From Flavobacterium sp. xlx-214 (GTDB lineage: Bacteria > Bacteroidota > Bacteroidia > Flavobacteriales > Flavobacteriaceae): DNA of 64,000 nt. The position numbers were made by a program, and so were the translations under genes. Within the stretch, counting starts at the first letter, position 1; each line of letters begins with the position of its first letter. This document shows positions 44,118 to 53,954 of the stretch, one piece after another. The notes beneath the pieces are model-generated. The model did no database searches, had not been told where the DNA came from, and saw only the letters and a list, made by a program, of their open reading frames with translations. The stretch spans positions 806,001-870,000 of the forward strand of contig NZ_CP059431.1 of the NCBI RefSeq assembly GCF_013874595.1. Direction: 5' to 3'.

Positions 44118-44627
44118 CTATTTTTTTCTTTTGAAAACGGGTACTGCTGAACATGCTTCGCCAAACATAATTGAACGAGCATAGTTCATCATTTTTTGTG
44201 TTGCCATTACATATCCTTCATCAGGAATTGGCTTTTTAGCGCAACCTTTAATAATAACAGGTTTGTCTTGATACGGTGTAAAATCTAAATTATTAATTAT
44301 TTGTTGATAATACACTAAATCTAACTGATGTAAATTACCTTGCACCACTAATTTTGCATAAGGTTGTACGTAAGATGATACCAACATCATTGCCCAAGAT
44401 GGTAAAATAGCATCGGTTGTACAGGTTATGGCTACTAATTGATTTTGGTACACACTCCAATCTTTATCACTAAGTGCTGCACGAAAATCTTTCTCTTTTA
44501 AAATAAAACCTTCGTATAAAAATTGAGAAATATCAATAAGTACACGAGGTTCTGTAGGATAATAATCTTCTAAATCAAAAACTACTAAACTACTGTTTGC
44601 TACTTTATTTATAATTTCTCCTTCCAT
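44118..44627 (-). CDS. DUF2480-family protein
   Basis: 169 aa from the ATG at 44627; a TTG at 44642 is the alternative. Visible patterns are SSLVVFDLEDYYPTEPRVLIDISQFLYEGFILKEKDFR, then AITCTTDAILPSWAMMLVSSYVQPYA, and the C-terminal VIIKGCAKKPIPDEGYV. Two conserved-looking Cys (CTTD, GCAKK) might bind a metal or Fe-S cluster. The family is found with the suf genes and probably aids Fe-S assembly, but its activity is not known. Confidence 0.8.
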   Translation of the reverse strand: MEGEIINKVANSSLVVFDLEDYYPTEPRVLIDISQFLYEGFILKEKDFRAALSDKDWSVYQNQLVAITCTTDAILPSWAMMLVSSYVQPYAKLVVQGNLHQLDLVYYQQIINNLDFTPYQDKPVIIKGCAKKPIPDEGYVMATQKMMNYARSIMFGEACSAVPVFKRKK

Positions 44628-44628
44628 A

Positions 44629-44952
44629 TTAAAGCATTCCAAGTTCTAACTTAGCTTCTTCGCTCATCATGTCTTTATCCCAAGGCGGATCAAAAGTTAA
44701 TTCAATTTCAACATCTTTTACCATATCAATTGATTTTACTTTTTCTTGAATTTCCATTGGCAATGTTTCAGCCACAGGACAATTTGGTGATGTTAAGGTC
44801 ATTAAGATTTTTACTTCACGATCCTCGTTTACGAAAACATCGTAAATTAATCCTAATTCGTAAATATCTACTGGAATCTCAGGGTCGAAAATCGTTTTTA
44901 AAACTTTTACGATATTTTCGCCTAATGCATTCATATCAATTTCTTGTTCCAT
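44629..44952 (-). CDS. SufT-like (DUF59/MIP18) Fe-S assembly protein
   Basis: 107 aa from the ATG at 44952, which leaves 7 bp to the sufE stop; an ATG at 44988 would overlap sufE. The DUF59 signature is complete: VLKTIFDPEIPVDIYELGLIYDVFV, then MTLTSPNCPVAETLPMEIQEKV with the conserved Cys, and LTFDPPWDKDMMSEEAKLELGM. SufT-type proteins help mature Fe-S proteins. It is followed after 1 bp by the DUF2480 gene. Confidence 0.88.
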   Translation of the reverse strand: MEQEIDMNALGENIVKVLKTIFDPEIPVDIYELGLIYDVFVNEDREVKILMTLTSPNCPVAETLPMEIQEKVKSIDMVKDVEIELTFDPPWDKDMMSEEAKLELGML

Positions 44953-44959
44953 TTCTTCG

Positions 44960-45382
44960 TTATTGTTTGGCTTGAAGGGCGATTGCATATAATTTTATTT
45001 GTTTCATCATTGACACTAAACCATTGGCGCGTGTTGGTGATAAATGTTCTTTTAATCCTATTTCGTCTACAAAACTCATATCTGCATTCATTACATCTAC
45101 CGCTTTTTGATTGGAAAAAGTTCTGATTAAAATAGCAATAATTCCTTTGGTAAGAATGGCATCACTATCGGCAGTAAATGTAATTACATCGTTATCAATA
45201 TCGGCGTGTAACCATACTTTTGATTGACAACCTTTTATTAAGTTTTCGTCTTTTTTGTATTGTTCGTTTATTAAAGGTAAGGTTTTTCCTAACTCAATAA
45301 TATACTCGTATCGTTGCATCCAATCATCAAACATTGAAAATTCGTCAACAATATCGTCTTGTATTTCTTTAATTGTACTCAT
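44960..45382 (-). CDS. sufE: SufE sulfur-acceptor protein
   Basis: 140 aa. SufE takes persulfide sulfur from SufS and passes it to the SufBCD scaffold. The acceptor Cys52 lies in ENLIKGCQSKVWL, and the IVDEFSMFDDWMQRYEYIIELG helix and KGIIAILIRTFSNQ are typical. It starts 10 bp after the sufS stop. Confidence 0.95.
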   Translation of the reverse strand: MSTIKEIQDDIVDEFSMFDDWMQRYEYIIELGKTLPLINEQYKKDENLIKGCQSKVWLHADIDNDVITFTADSDAILTKGIIAILIRTFSNQKAVDVMNADMSFVDEIGLKEHLSPTRANGLVSMMKQIKLYAIALQAKQ

Positions 45383-45392
45383 TATTTATTGT

Positions 45393-46610
45393 TTAGCTCA
45401 ACATTTGTTGCGCTTTTTTTAAGGCTTCAATCATTGCATCAATTTCTTCTTTGGTATTGTAAAAAGCAAACGATGCGCGAATGGTTCCCGGAATATCAAA
45501 ATAATTCATAATAGGCTGTGCGCAGTGATGCCCTGTACGAACCGCAATGCCTAATTTATCAATAATAGCACCCACATCATACGGATGAATGCCTTTAAAA
45601 TTGAACGAAATTACCGATGCCTTTTCCTTAGTGGTTCCGTAAAACTCAATACCTTCTAATTCGCTTAAACGTTGGGTACCGTAATCTAACAGTTCTTTTT
45701 CGTAAGCCGCAATATTATTAAATCCTACTTCATTTAAATAATCAACCGCAACTCCTAAAACAATACCACCTGCAATATTGGGTGTACCTGCTTCAAACTT
45801 ATGCGGCAAACAAGCGTACGTTGTTTTTTCAAACGTTACCTCTTTAATCATTTCACCACCACCTTGGTAAGGAGGCAATGCGTTTAACCATTTTTCTTTG
45901 CCGTATAAAACACCTGTACCCGTTGGACCACAAATTTTATGTCCCGAAAACACATAGAAATCGCAATCTAACGCTTGAACATCGGGTTTTAAATGAGGTG
46001 TTGCTTGCGCGCCATCAATCAACACCGCGGCACCAACTTCGTGTGCTTTATCAATAATAAATTTGATGGGATTGATGGTTCCTAAGGCGTTTGATATATG
46101 ATTTACCGCAACTACTTTGGTATTTTTGTTTAGTAAATTTACATACGCATCCATATCTAAAGATCCATCGGGCAACATAGGAATAACCTTTAAGGTTGCA
46201 CCCGAACGCTCGCAGGCAAATTGCCAAGGCACAATGTTAGAGTGATGCTCTAAATGCGATACAATGACCTCATCGCCAGCTTGTAAGATTTGACCAAAAC
46301 CGTTGGCTACCAAATTGATTCCAAAGGTGGTACCTGCCGTAAACAATACTTCAAAACTGTTTTTGGCGTTGATGTGTTTTTGTAGCTTAATACGTGCTTC
46401 TTCATAAGCATCGGTTGCTACCTGACTTAAATGATGTACCCCACGGTGAATGTTTGCATTGATTTCTGAGTAATACTTTACTTCGGCATCAATGACTACC
46501 TGTGGTTTTTGGGCGGTAGCACCGTTATCAAAATAAACCAATGGTTTACCGTTTACTTGTTGTGAAAGTATGGGAAAATCGGCTCTAATTTTATTTATAT
46601 CGAATGTCAT
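45393..46610 (-). CDS. sufS: Cysteine desulfurase SufS
   Basis: 405 aa from the ATG at 46610; the longer frame begins at TTG and crosses the -7 box. It is a PLP enzyme that removes sulfur from cysteine for Fe-S clusters. The PLP lysine is Lys225 (YVFSGHKICGPTGTG), the catalytic Cys is Cys363 (AVRTGHHCAQP), and EVIVSHLEHHSNIVPW is also typical. It leads the operon sufS-sufE-sufT-DUF2480-DUF3078. It is separated from the other suf genes by about 10 kb. Confidence 0.97.
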   Translation of the reverse strand: MTFDINKIRADFPILSQQVNGKPLVYFDNGATAQKPQVVIDAEVKYYSEINANIHRGVHHLSQVATDAYEEARIKLQKHINAKNSFEVLFTAGTTFGINLVANGFGQILQAGDEVIVSHLEHHSNIVPWQFACERSGATLKVIPMLPDGSLDMDAYVNLLNKNTKVVAVNHISNALGTINPIKFIIDKAHEVGAAVLIDGAQATPHLKPDVQALDCDFYVFSGHKICGPTGTGVLYGKEKWLNALPPYQGGGEMIKEVTFEKTTYACLPHKFEAGTPNIAGGIVLGVAVDYLNEVGFNNIAAYEKELLDYGTQRLSELEGIEFYGTTKEKASVISFNFKGIHPYDVGAIIDKLGIAVRTGHHCAQPIMNYFDIPGTIRASFAFYNTKEEIDAMIEALKKAQQMLS

Positions 46611-46631
46611 TCTAATTTCAGAAAATTTATA

Positions 46632-46639
46632 CAAAGATA
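46632..46639 (-). promoter_or_regulatory. -7 box TATCTTTG of the sufS operon
   Basis: Minus-strand TATCTTTG fits TAnnTTTG, 21 nt before the sufS ATG. It shows that sufS has its own promoter. Confidence 0.5.
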
Positions 46640-46694
46640 CTAATATAAAATTACACGATTGTTTTTTTGAAATTGGAATTTAGAATAGGTTTAA

Positions 46695-46729
46695 ATAAAA
46701 AACACACATTTAAAAATGTGTGTTTTTAT
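46695..46729 (-). terminator. Terminator of the surface-protein operon
   Basis: The stem AAAAACACACATTT / AAATGTGTGTTTTT separates the surface-protein operon from the sufS promoter. Confidence 0.85.
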
Positions 46730-46739
46730 ATTATAAAAT

Positions 46740-48374
46740 TTACTTGCTTCTACCAGATGGTAATTGCGGATTTGAAATTGTATTACAACTTACAACAGTT
46801 GCGGTTATTTTAGTTTGTTTAGAGCGGTATTTTTCTTGATTATAAGGCATACCAGAAAGTAAGGGTCCCTTTGCAGAATAATAAGTTTCTGCAACACCTA
46901 CATAATTTTTAACTGGTGTAAATGTAACTTTACCTGTTAATGAACTATACACCCACGTACCTACATTAGCTTGCGCATAAGTTGCTGTTGGATTAAGTAA
47001 TGTTGGTGTACTACCTACAACATTTCCTGTAGCATCCTCAAATTGAAAGGTGCTATAATCTATATGTGTCCCATTGGTATTTCCTGGTGTAGGATCTGTT
47101 AAACCACTTAGTAAACCATTGTAAAAAATATCATTATCAAATGGACTAATTTCGTAAGAAAGGTTATAATTACCACAAAACTTAGCAACATCCTCTTGTG
47201 TTTCAGGCATGTAAGGTAAGCTTATTTTAACCATTTTAATTAAATGCGCTTCCGATGCACCTCCTGTAGAAGCTGCAAACCCAAGCTTAAAAACACTTGG
47301 AACAGAGCTATTTAGTGTGTAAGTTGATGGAGAACTTTTACCATTATCTACATATGTTATGCTTTGTCTATATACGTATTTATCAATAACTGTAACTGGC
47401 GCATTATTACCCGCTTGTATCTTTACTGTTATAACAAACCCATCATTAGTTAATCCTAATAAGGCTGGCGCAGGTAAAATTGTAACAAAAGCTTTTCTAT
47501 AATCTGGAGAGGTAACGGGTGGGTTTTTTGAATTACCTCTTAAAGAAAAAGGCGCTGCTAAATAATTTGCGTTTGTAGTATAATTCCCACTAGTTGTACT
47601 CATTAAAGCTGCACCAGCAAAAGTTCTAGCATCAGTAAAACCAGATTGATTTAATTTTGCTAAAGTTGATTGTGTAGCCAAAACGGGATATCCTGAAAAA
47701 TTAACCCCTTGCCCATTTCTATTATTTCTATCATATGCACCTCTTAACGTAACGTGACTTAGACCATAATTAGACCAGGTTCCGTTCACTGCTCCAGCAG
47801 TGATGGTGTTACCGGTTGCAATACCGTTTAAATATTCTTGGGGATTACTTTGTACAATACTACCCTTAAAATTACCAAAAACATCTAAACCAACACCTAA
47901 GTAAGCACCAGACAAACCTTGTCTTTTTTGAGTATTAGTAGCATAATTATATGCATATCCTAATCCCCTACCTTTTGAACCTAAAACAGGAGCTGCTATA
48001 GTTCCGTCATACAAAAACATCACTAATCCATCCCCATAAGAGGAATATGAAGGTGATGTTGAAACGTAAGGTGTACCACCATAAATACTGTATTCAAATT
48101 CAATATTTAATCCGTTTGTTGAGTCAAATGAAGCTGCATCAAACAAAACCCCTCCAAACAAATTCTGACCAACACCTGTTAACAAAAGTCCGTCTGAATT
48201 AAATGTTGCTACATTTGTACCAGACCCACTTGTAGTTATTACACCTGAAGGCTGACCGCTTGTAAAATCCATTTCGTACGGAAAACGAGTTACCGTTTGT
48301 GCATCCACGTTATAACAATATAAAACAAGAGCAAAAAAGGTAAAGTAAAAGGATATTTTTTTACCTACTTTCAT
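46740..48374 (-). CDS. Secreted lectin-like protein
   Basis: 544 aa. The signal peptide is …FFALVLYCYNVDAQ. The N-terminal ~370 residues resemble L-type (legume-like) lectin beta-sandwiches: FEYSIYGGTPYVSTSPSYSSYGDGLVMFLYDG, GRGLGYAYN, GAYLGVGLDVFGNF. The remainder contains an Asp/Thr-rich module (PFDNDIFYNGLLSGLTDPTPGNTNGTHIDYSTFQF). It ends LPSGRSK with no recognisable T9SS CTD, so it may be incomplete compared with relatives. Its start overlaps the upstream gene's stop by one base (TAATG), so it is translated with the tail-fibre-like proteins. Confidence 0.65.
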   Translation of the reverse strand: MKVGKKISFYFTFFALVLYCYNVDAQTVTRFPYEMDFTSGQPSGVITTSGSGTNVATFNSDGLLLTGVGQNLFGGVLFDAASFDSTNGLNIEFEYSIYGGTPYVSTSPSYSSYGDGLVMFLYDGTIAAPVLGSKGRGLGYAYNYATNTQKRQGLSGAYLGVGLDVFGNFKGSIVQSNPQEYLNGIATGNTITAGAVNGTWSNYGLSHVTLRGAYDRNNRNGQGVNFSGYPVLATQSTLAKLNQSGFTDARTFAGAALMSTTSGNYTTNANYLAAPFSLRGNSKNPPVTSPDYRKAFVTILPAPALLGLTNDGFVITVKIQAGNNAPVTVIDKYVYRQSITYVDNGKSSPSTYTLNSSVPSVFKLGFAASTGGASEAHLIKMVKISLPYMPETQEDVAKFCGNYNLSYEISPFDNDIFYNGLLSGLTDPTPGNTNGTHIDYSTFQFEDATGNVVGSTPTLLNPTATYAQANVGTWVYSSLTGKVTFTPVKNYVGVAETYYSAKGPLLSGMPYNQEKYRSKQTKITATVVSCNTISNPQLPSGRSK

Positions 48375-51223
48375 TAGTCTCTCACTTTAAAAACTATATT
48401 CATGAATGTTTTTGGTGTAACAACTGCGGTTGATTTTACAGTATAAGTTAACTGACCAGTTGCAGAAACAGCAACATTTTGATATACATCGGTATCATAA
48501 TAGGTAATAAAATAATCTAATTGATTTGCTGGTAGTGTTGGAAGTGTTGAACTTGCGTTACTTCTTGCCCAACCTGTACCTGTTGTACCTGATCCCGAAA
48601 TATTAAATTGTTGTGAATACAAGGTATATAACTCAATTGTTTGCGTACTTGTAAGCACTGAACCTGTAGATGTATTATGTGTAGGTATTACTATTGCTGG
48701 CATATAAAAAAAGCTAGGCATAACTGATTTCACTTGTTTTAAAACACCGTTAGCATCGGCAATTATTACTCTATCAGTAGCTGAAGTTGCAACATTTGGC
48801 AAACCCGTTATTGAAGTTGGTGTACCATTCGTAGCAATTGTAAATGCATTACCATTATTTGTAATTGTAGTTGCCTTTGTAAGATCACCTCCTAATTGAA
48901 TATCATTTACCACTTTTGTTAAACCATTAGAAGCTGTAGATGAAGCAGGAACTAAATCTGATACATTAGCCCATTTTGTAAAAACTTCACTTCTTGATCC
49001 TAAGTTTGAAGTTGTGCTATCGTAAGTTAACACTTGACCTGTTGTAGGAGCTGTTCTAGGTAAATAATATGCGTTTACATAAGTTTGCCCCGTTATTCCA
49101 TTCATACTTGTATATCTAAATGGTTGTCCTGCATTATTCCCGTCTTGTACAACACCTATTTTAACTCCATTCGCATCAACACCAAGTAATGTATTTTTTC
49201 CTTGCGCAAAAGTTGAATTATCTGCACCAAATTGTGTAGCAATTAAGTTATGAACCCCATATCCTGAATCCAAATGAGATTTATTAGAATCGATCATAAA
49301 ATTACCCGCAACATTATTTGTTGCTTCCATTGAATTACCAGCGAATAATTCTACATATGGTCTATAACTTGAAGCAGTACTTGCATCTGTAGCTATATGA
49401 GCTCTTCCTTTTTGATTGGCAACTGTAGCGCCTGAATTTCTTAAATATGATTCAGTAAAAAAATTACCATTTGTTATGGATGCGCTTACGCCTGCACCTG
49501 CATCCATTGTATTTTCCTCTACAAATGTTTGTCCTTTTACATACAATTTCTCACTACGAACAGGATCTGTAGAAATAGTACCTAAAGCAACATTTCCTTG
49601 TTGATAAATATTTTGAGTATTGGAAGTAGCTTGATTTGAAGTGTTTTGAACATTCCATGGCTCATTAGAAATAGCTGACTGATCTACCCAAATTGGCGCA
49701 CCTGAAGCATTAGAAGTTAATACTTTATTATTTCCAGGAGAAGCTATATCAGCTGGAACAATTGTACCGTCAGCTATTTTTGCAGATGTTACTGCATTAG
49801 GAGCAATGGTTGTTACATTACTGTTTTGTGGAGCAGTTACATCTCCTGTTAAAGCAGCACGTTCAAATGAAGAACCATTTAATATTACAGATGTAGAACC
49901 AGTATACGTTGTATTTGTATCTGTAGGAGTTACCCAAGAACCATCACCTCTTAAAAAAGTAGTTGCAGTTGCTCCTGTTGGTAATTTACCTATTGTAACA
50001 GCGTTATTAGCAATTTTGTTTGTTGTAATAGCATTATCTGCAATACCTAAAGTCACATCTGCTAAAACAGACTGTACCACAGAAGTTGTTGTACCAGCTG
50101 TTGTACCAGCTGTTACTGTAACACCATCACCTTTTAATGTTTTACCAATACCTGTAGCTGTTGTATTTACAGATAATACACCATTTGCATCAATATTTAC
50201 TGTAGGATTTGTAGCTGCTTGTTTTACAACTCCTAAATTACCCGTATTAGTAGCTGTAGCAACATTTACCTTATAATCTGTTACATTACCTGTTACTGTT
50301 GAACCAACTGTTGTATTAGTGCCATCTGATAAGGTGGTTGTTTTTTGTCCTGCTTGAATAACTGATGCTAAATCGATTGTTCCTGCTACTCCATTTACTG
50401 TTGTGGTTAAAGAACTACCAGATACAGTATTAGCTACCGTATTAACAATAGGAGCAACACTTGAAACACCATTTACAGTAGATGTTAGGGTATTACTATT
50501 ACTTGCTAAAATATTTGTTGTAGCTGGTACAAGAGATGATTGTGGAACCCAAGCAACAGTACCATTGGTTTGTGTTACCATTACTTGTGGTGCAGTTAAA
50601 GGTAAAGTACCTTGCGCTCTTTCAATTTTAACTGGTTTAATACCTCCATTAGTAATACCAATAGTAGCATCTGTTAAAAGAGAAGCTGCACCACCTGTAA
50701 GACTTAAACCATCATTAACAACAATGTTTTTACCCCCTTTAACATTAGCAGCTGTAATATCGGCAGGTACCCATGCACTTCCGTTCCATGTAATTACTTG
50801 TCCGCTAGTAGCGCCTGTAAAAGTTACAGGTTGACTTTGAATTTTAGTAATTGTATTGCTTCCTAAAGCACCATTAACATCGCCAACTAATGACAAAGCA
50901 CCATCGTTACTTGCTATTAATCTGTTCCATTTAGAGTCTGCTGATGTCCAATAATAAAATCCTTCTATTACATCACCTGTTTTATTGGTATTGTAAACCA
51001 ACAAAGAATTAGCGGTACTAGGTAATGCACCCGCAATTGGAGCAAAAACAGTAGTACTTGTTAATGCAACACGTGGAATTAACAAACCTTTTGTATTTGA
51101 TTTCATATCAATTACGGAAGCTTTGTTAGGGGTTGCTGTACCAAATCCTTGCTGCGCATATAGCCCACTGGCACTTAAAGTAAGTGCCAATAATGCTATA
51201 TTTATTTTTGTTGCTCTTTTCAT
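48374..51223 (-). CDS. Tail-fibre-like surface protein 3
   Basis: 949 aa from the ATG at 51223; the longer frame starts at TTG inside the upstream gene. After the signal peptide (…LSASGLYAQ) comes the shared head motif QQGFGTATPNKASVIDM…GLLIPRV and FYYWTSADSKWNRL. The middle is a long Thr/Asn/Val-rich repeat region with phage-tail-fibre-style phrases: ITTNKIANNAVTIGKLPTG, FLRGDGSWVTPTDTNTTYTG, NAVTSAKIADGTIV. The C-terminus (…TQTIELYTLYSQQFNISG…FMNIVFKVRD) differs from its two paralogues. Probably an extended, perhaps trimeric, adhesive fibre. Confidence 0.7.
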   Translation of the reverse strand: MKRATKINIALLALTLSASGLYAQQGFGTATPNKASVIDMKSNTKGLLIPRVALTSTTVFAPIAGALPSTANSLLVYNTNKTGDVIEGFYYWTSADSKWNRLIASNDGALSLVGDVNGALGSNTITKIQSQPVTFTGATSGQVITWNGSAWVPADITAANVKGGKNIVVNDGLSLTGGAASLLTDATIGITNGGIKPVKIERAQGTLPLTAPQVMVTQTNGTVAWVPQSSLVPATTNILASNSNTLTSTVNGVSSVAPIVNTVANTVSGSSLTTTVNGVAGTIDLASVIQAGQKTTTLSDGTNTTVGSTVTGNVTDYKVNVATATNTGNLGVVKQAATNPTVNIDANGVLSVNTTATGIGKTLKGDGVTVTAGTTAGTTTSVVQSVLADVTLGIADNAITTNKIANNAVTIGKLPTGATATTFLRGDGSWVTPTDTNTTYTGSTSVILNGSSFERAALTGDVTAPQNSNVTTIAPNAVTSAKIADGTIVPADIASPGNNKVLTSNASGAPIWVDQSAISNEPWNVQNTSNQATSNTQNIYQQGNVALGTISTDPVRSEKLYVKGQTFVEENTMDAGAGVSASITNGNFFTESYLRNSGATVANQKGRAHIATDASTASSYRPYVELFAGNSMEATNNVAGNFMIDSNKSHLDSGYGVHNLIATQFGADNSTFAQGKNTLLGVDANGVKIGVVQDGNNAGQPFRYTSMNGITGQTYVNAYYLPRTAPTTGQVLTYDSTTSNLGSRSEVFTKWANVSDLVPASSTASNGLTKVVNDIQLGGDLTKATTITNNGNAFTIATNGTPTSITGLPNVATSATDRVIIADANGVLKQVKSVMPSFFYMPAIVIPTHNTSTGSVLTSTQTIELYTLYSQQFNISGSGTTGTGWARSNASSTLPTLPANQLDYFITYYDTDVYQNVAVSATGQLTYTVKSTAVVTPKTFMNIVFKVRD

Positions 51224-51251
51224 AAGCAAAAGTTTAATTAAAAAAATGAAA

Positions 51252-53903
51252 TTAGTTTCGTGCAACTATTTCCCAAGCTGTACCGTTTGATTTTACAACC
51301 CAACTTTGATAAGGCATTGAACCATAAGTTGTTAATACATTTAAATAACCTGTATGTGTATCGGTAGTATTTGCAATTCTAATGTTGATTACTTGCCCTT
51401 CAGCTTCTGATGCATTTGGAAACGTAATTGTTTGATCTGCATTTGTTAAAGTTACATTAATAACCACTTCTGGTGTATGGAAACTATAGTTAGCATTTGC
51501 AGCAACATCTACATTTGTTCCTGTTACAACCTTATCTACAGTACGTAGTATACCTCCTGTAGTTTCAGCAACAATTACTTTATTTTTTGTAGCAGTAGTA
51601 GGAGCAACATTTGTTAACCCTGTAATTGCTAACGTATTCGCAGCATTTGTATTAATTGCAGTTGGCTCTATTAAATCGCCTCCTAATTTAATTTCTTCTG
51701 AAGTAGTATCTTTATGTAAACCGTTAATTACTTTCACTGCACTGTTTACTGTTTGGTATGTAACGCCTCCTTTACCATCTGCTGTTGGTACCATACCAGA
51801 AGCTACTGGAGTTGCTGTACCATTTGCGGTTGTGAATGATGTCATTTTATCAGAAGAAACAGCACCTGGAGCAATACTTGTATTATCTACTGCATTATCA
51901 GCCAATTCAGAAGCTCCTACAGCATCTGGTGCAATGTGCGCAGCTGTAATCTTATCAGCTCCTATCTCTAATTTAATATCTTTTAATACTGATTGTGTTG
52001 CACTTGATGTTGTTGTTGCACCTGTACCTGTTATTTGAATAACATCATCAGTAGTTAAATTTTTACCAGCTGCAGCTGCCACAGTAGATGGCTCCCATTG
52101 TTTTGTTCCATCATTATACACTAACATGTTGTTTGCAGCTGTTGGAGCTGTTGTAGAAACACCCGTTCCTTGAATAGCTGTAACTTTTGTAGCGTTTAAA
52201 GGTCCTGTAACGTCGCCTTCTAACTTCACGTTTGTTTCGTTAATAGACAATGTACCATCTGCTGCAATAGTAACTTCTTCTGTACCTGCTGCTGCTTGTT
52301 TAACAGCACCTGTTGTTGTTGCATTACCAATATTTACATCTACTTTAAAAGGTGTTGCTGTAGAACCATTACCTGATACAGTTGTATTTGTTCCATTAGC
52401 CATAACTGTATTGCTTGGCAAATCTGATTGATTAACCCAAGTTACATTACCTTTATCATCTGTCACCATTACTTGGTTAGCTGTACCACCTGTGTTTGTA
52501 GTAGAATTTGGCGCTTGAATATCTGTTGTAGTAATGGTACCGTCTTTAATGTCAGCTGATGTAATACTCTCAGGTGCAATTCTTAAATGAGTTGGAACTA
52601 AAACAGCATCTGTTAAACTTTGAGCATTACCTGTAGCTCCAATAACAATTTTACCATCTGTAGTTAAATCTTCACCTGCTGCTGCTGCAATAGTTTTATA
52701 GGTAACTGTACCATCAGCATTAGCTACAGGTACTGTATTAGCTGCTGCTAATGTTCCATTTTCAGAATTCTTTGTAGATAACTTATCCGCTGTTACTGCA
52801 CCAGTAGCTAACTCATTTGCACCTACAGCACCTGTACCAATTTGTGTAGCAGTAATAGAGTTGTCTTTAATTTTTAAGTAGGTTGGCGTTAAAACAGCAC
52901 CTGCTAAAGTACTAGCTGTTGCTGAACCTGCATCTGCTCCTACACCAATGATATCATCGGTAGATAACGTTTTACCAATAGCTGTTGAAGCATCTTGATA
53001 CTTTACTTCGGTTGTAGTACCATTGTTAACTACTGTTGCAATTTGACCAGGTGTAGCTGCGCCTGGATCTAATTTATCAGCACCAATAGATCTATTTTTA
53101 ACTCCAATTTTAGTATCTACTAAAACAGCTCCAGTACCAATTGTTCCGTTTGTAAACTCTAACTCTTTCTCTAAAGTTAAATCTTTAGCTTTAAGTAAAT
53201 CAGAAACTGAAACTTGTTTTAACACACCATTATTGTCCATTACCATAACTTTTTCATTAGTTACAGTTGTTAATGTTTCTAAACCTTTGATAGATAATGT
53301 TTTTCCTGTAGCAGGATCAACAGTAATATCTGTAGCTTTAGTTAAAGGTCCTCCTAATGATACTTCATTTGTTGTAATTCCAGTTGCAGGATCTGTAACA
53401 GGTGTAACTGTAATACCATTAACACCTTCAATAAAATCAACTGGATTAACCCATTTAGATTCTAATTTGTTTGTTGTAGGATTTAAAACAGTTACCATTA
53501 CTTGTCCTTGAGTACCTTCTTTAACACCTACTGTATATGTTGTTGTATTACCAACTTCTACTTCGGTTACTTTTACATTATCACCTGGTGCAACTACCAC
53601 TTCCTTTTCAGTATTTGTAGATACAAAACGTACCCATTTAGCACCATCCCAGTAGTAAAAACCTTCTCCTGTAGTAGCATTTGTATTGTATACAAACAAA
53701 GATGTAGCTGGAGCTGTTACTGGAGCTGCTGCATTTAAATTAGGAATATCAATTCTAGGAATTAATAAACCGCGTTTTGATGAAACGATATCAACAGCTG
53801 CTGATTTATCAGGTGTGTTAGTACCAAAACCTTGTTGTGCAAATGTTTCTGTTGATGTTAAAACTGCAAATGCTATTGCTGCCGTAAGTAATAATTTTTT
53901 CAT
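51252..53903 (-). CDS. Tail-fibre-like surface protein 2
   Basis: 883 aa. The signal peptide is …LTSTETFAQ, then the same head: QQGFGTNTPDKSAAVDI…GLLIPRI and GFYYWDGAKWVRF. Repeats carry fibre-like phrases such as ITATQIGTGAVGANELATGAV and ITAAHIAPDAVGASELADNAV. The C-terminal ~80 residues (VTLTNADQTITFPNASEAEGQVINIRIAN…VVKSNGTAWEIV) match the small beta-sandwich that ends phage tail fibres and the paralogue at 53955. No T9SS CTD is seen, so the export route is unclear. It lies 28 bp upstream of gene 3. Confidence 0.7.
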   Translation of the reverse strand: MKKLLLTAAIAFAVLTSTETFAQQGFGTNTPDKSAAVDIVSSKRGLLIPRIDIPNLNAAAPVTAPATSLFVYNTNATTGEGFYYWDGAKWVRFVSTNTEKEVVVAPGDNVKVTEVEVGNTTTYTVGVKEGTQGQVMVTVLNPTTNKLESKWVNPVDFIEGVNGITVTPVTDPATGITTNEVSLGGPLTKATDITVDPATGKTLSIKGLETLTTVTNEKVMVMDNNGVLKQVSVSDLLKAKDLTLEKELEFTNGTIGTGAVLVDTKIGVKNRSIGADKLDPGAATPGQIATVVNNGTTTEVKYQDASTAIGKTLSTDDIIGVGADAGSATASTLAGAVLTPTYLKIKDNSITATQIGTGAVGANELATGAVTADKLSTKNSENGTLAAANTVPVANADGTVTYKTIAAAAGEDLTTDGKIVIGATGNAQSLTDAVLVPTHLRIAPESITSADIKDGTITTTDIQAPNSTTNTGGTANQVMVTDDKGNVTWVNQSDLPSNTVMANGTNTTVSGNGSTATPFKVDVNIGNATTTGAVKQAAAGTEEVTIAADGTLSINETNVKLEGDVTGPLNATKVTAIQGTGVSTTAPTAANNMLVYNDGTKQWEPSTVAAAAGKNLTTDDVIQITGTGATTTSSATQSVLKDIKLEIGADKITAAHIAPDAVGASELADNAVDNTSIAPGAVSSDKMTSFTTANGTATPVASGMVPTADGKGGVTYQTVNSAVKVINGLHKDTTSEEIKLGGDLIEPTAINTNAANTLAITGLTNVAPTTATKNKVIVAETTGGILRTVDKVVTGTNVDVAANANYSFHTPEVVINVTLTNADQTITFPNASEAEGQVINIRIANTTDTHTGYLNVLTTYGSMPYQSWVVKSNGTAWEIVARN

Positions 53904-53954
53904 ATAGTTTCTAATTTTTCTTTATAATTTATGTAATGTGTTTCTATTATTATT

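Noticed and set aside
49806..50834. Plus-strand ORFs of 143 and 156 aa inside the tail-fibre-like genes
   Set aside because: They are antisense shadows of Thr/Asn/Val-rich repeats. Their low-complexity Val/Pro-rich sequence mirrors the coding strand.
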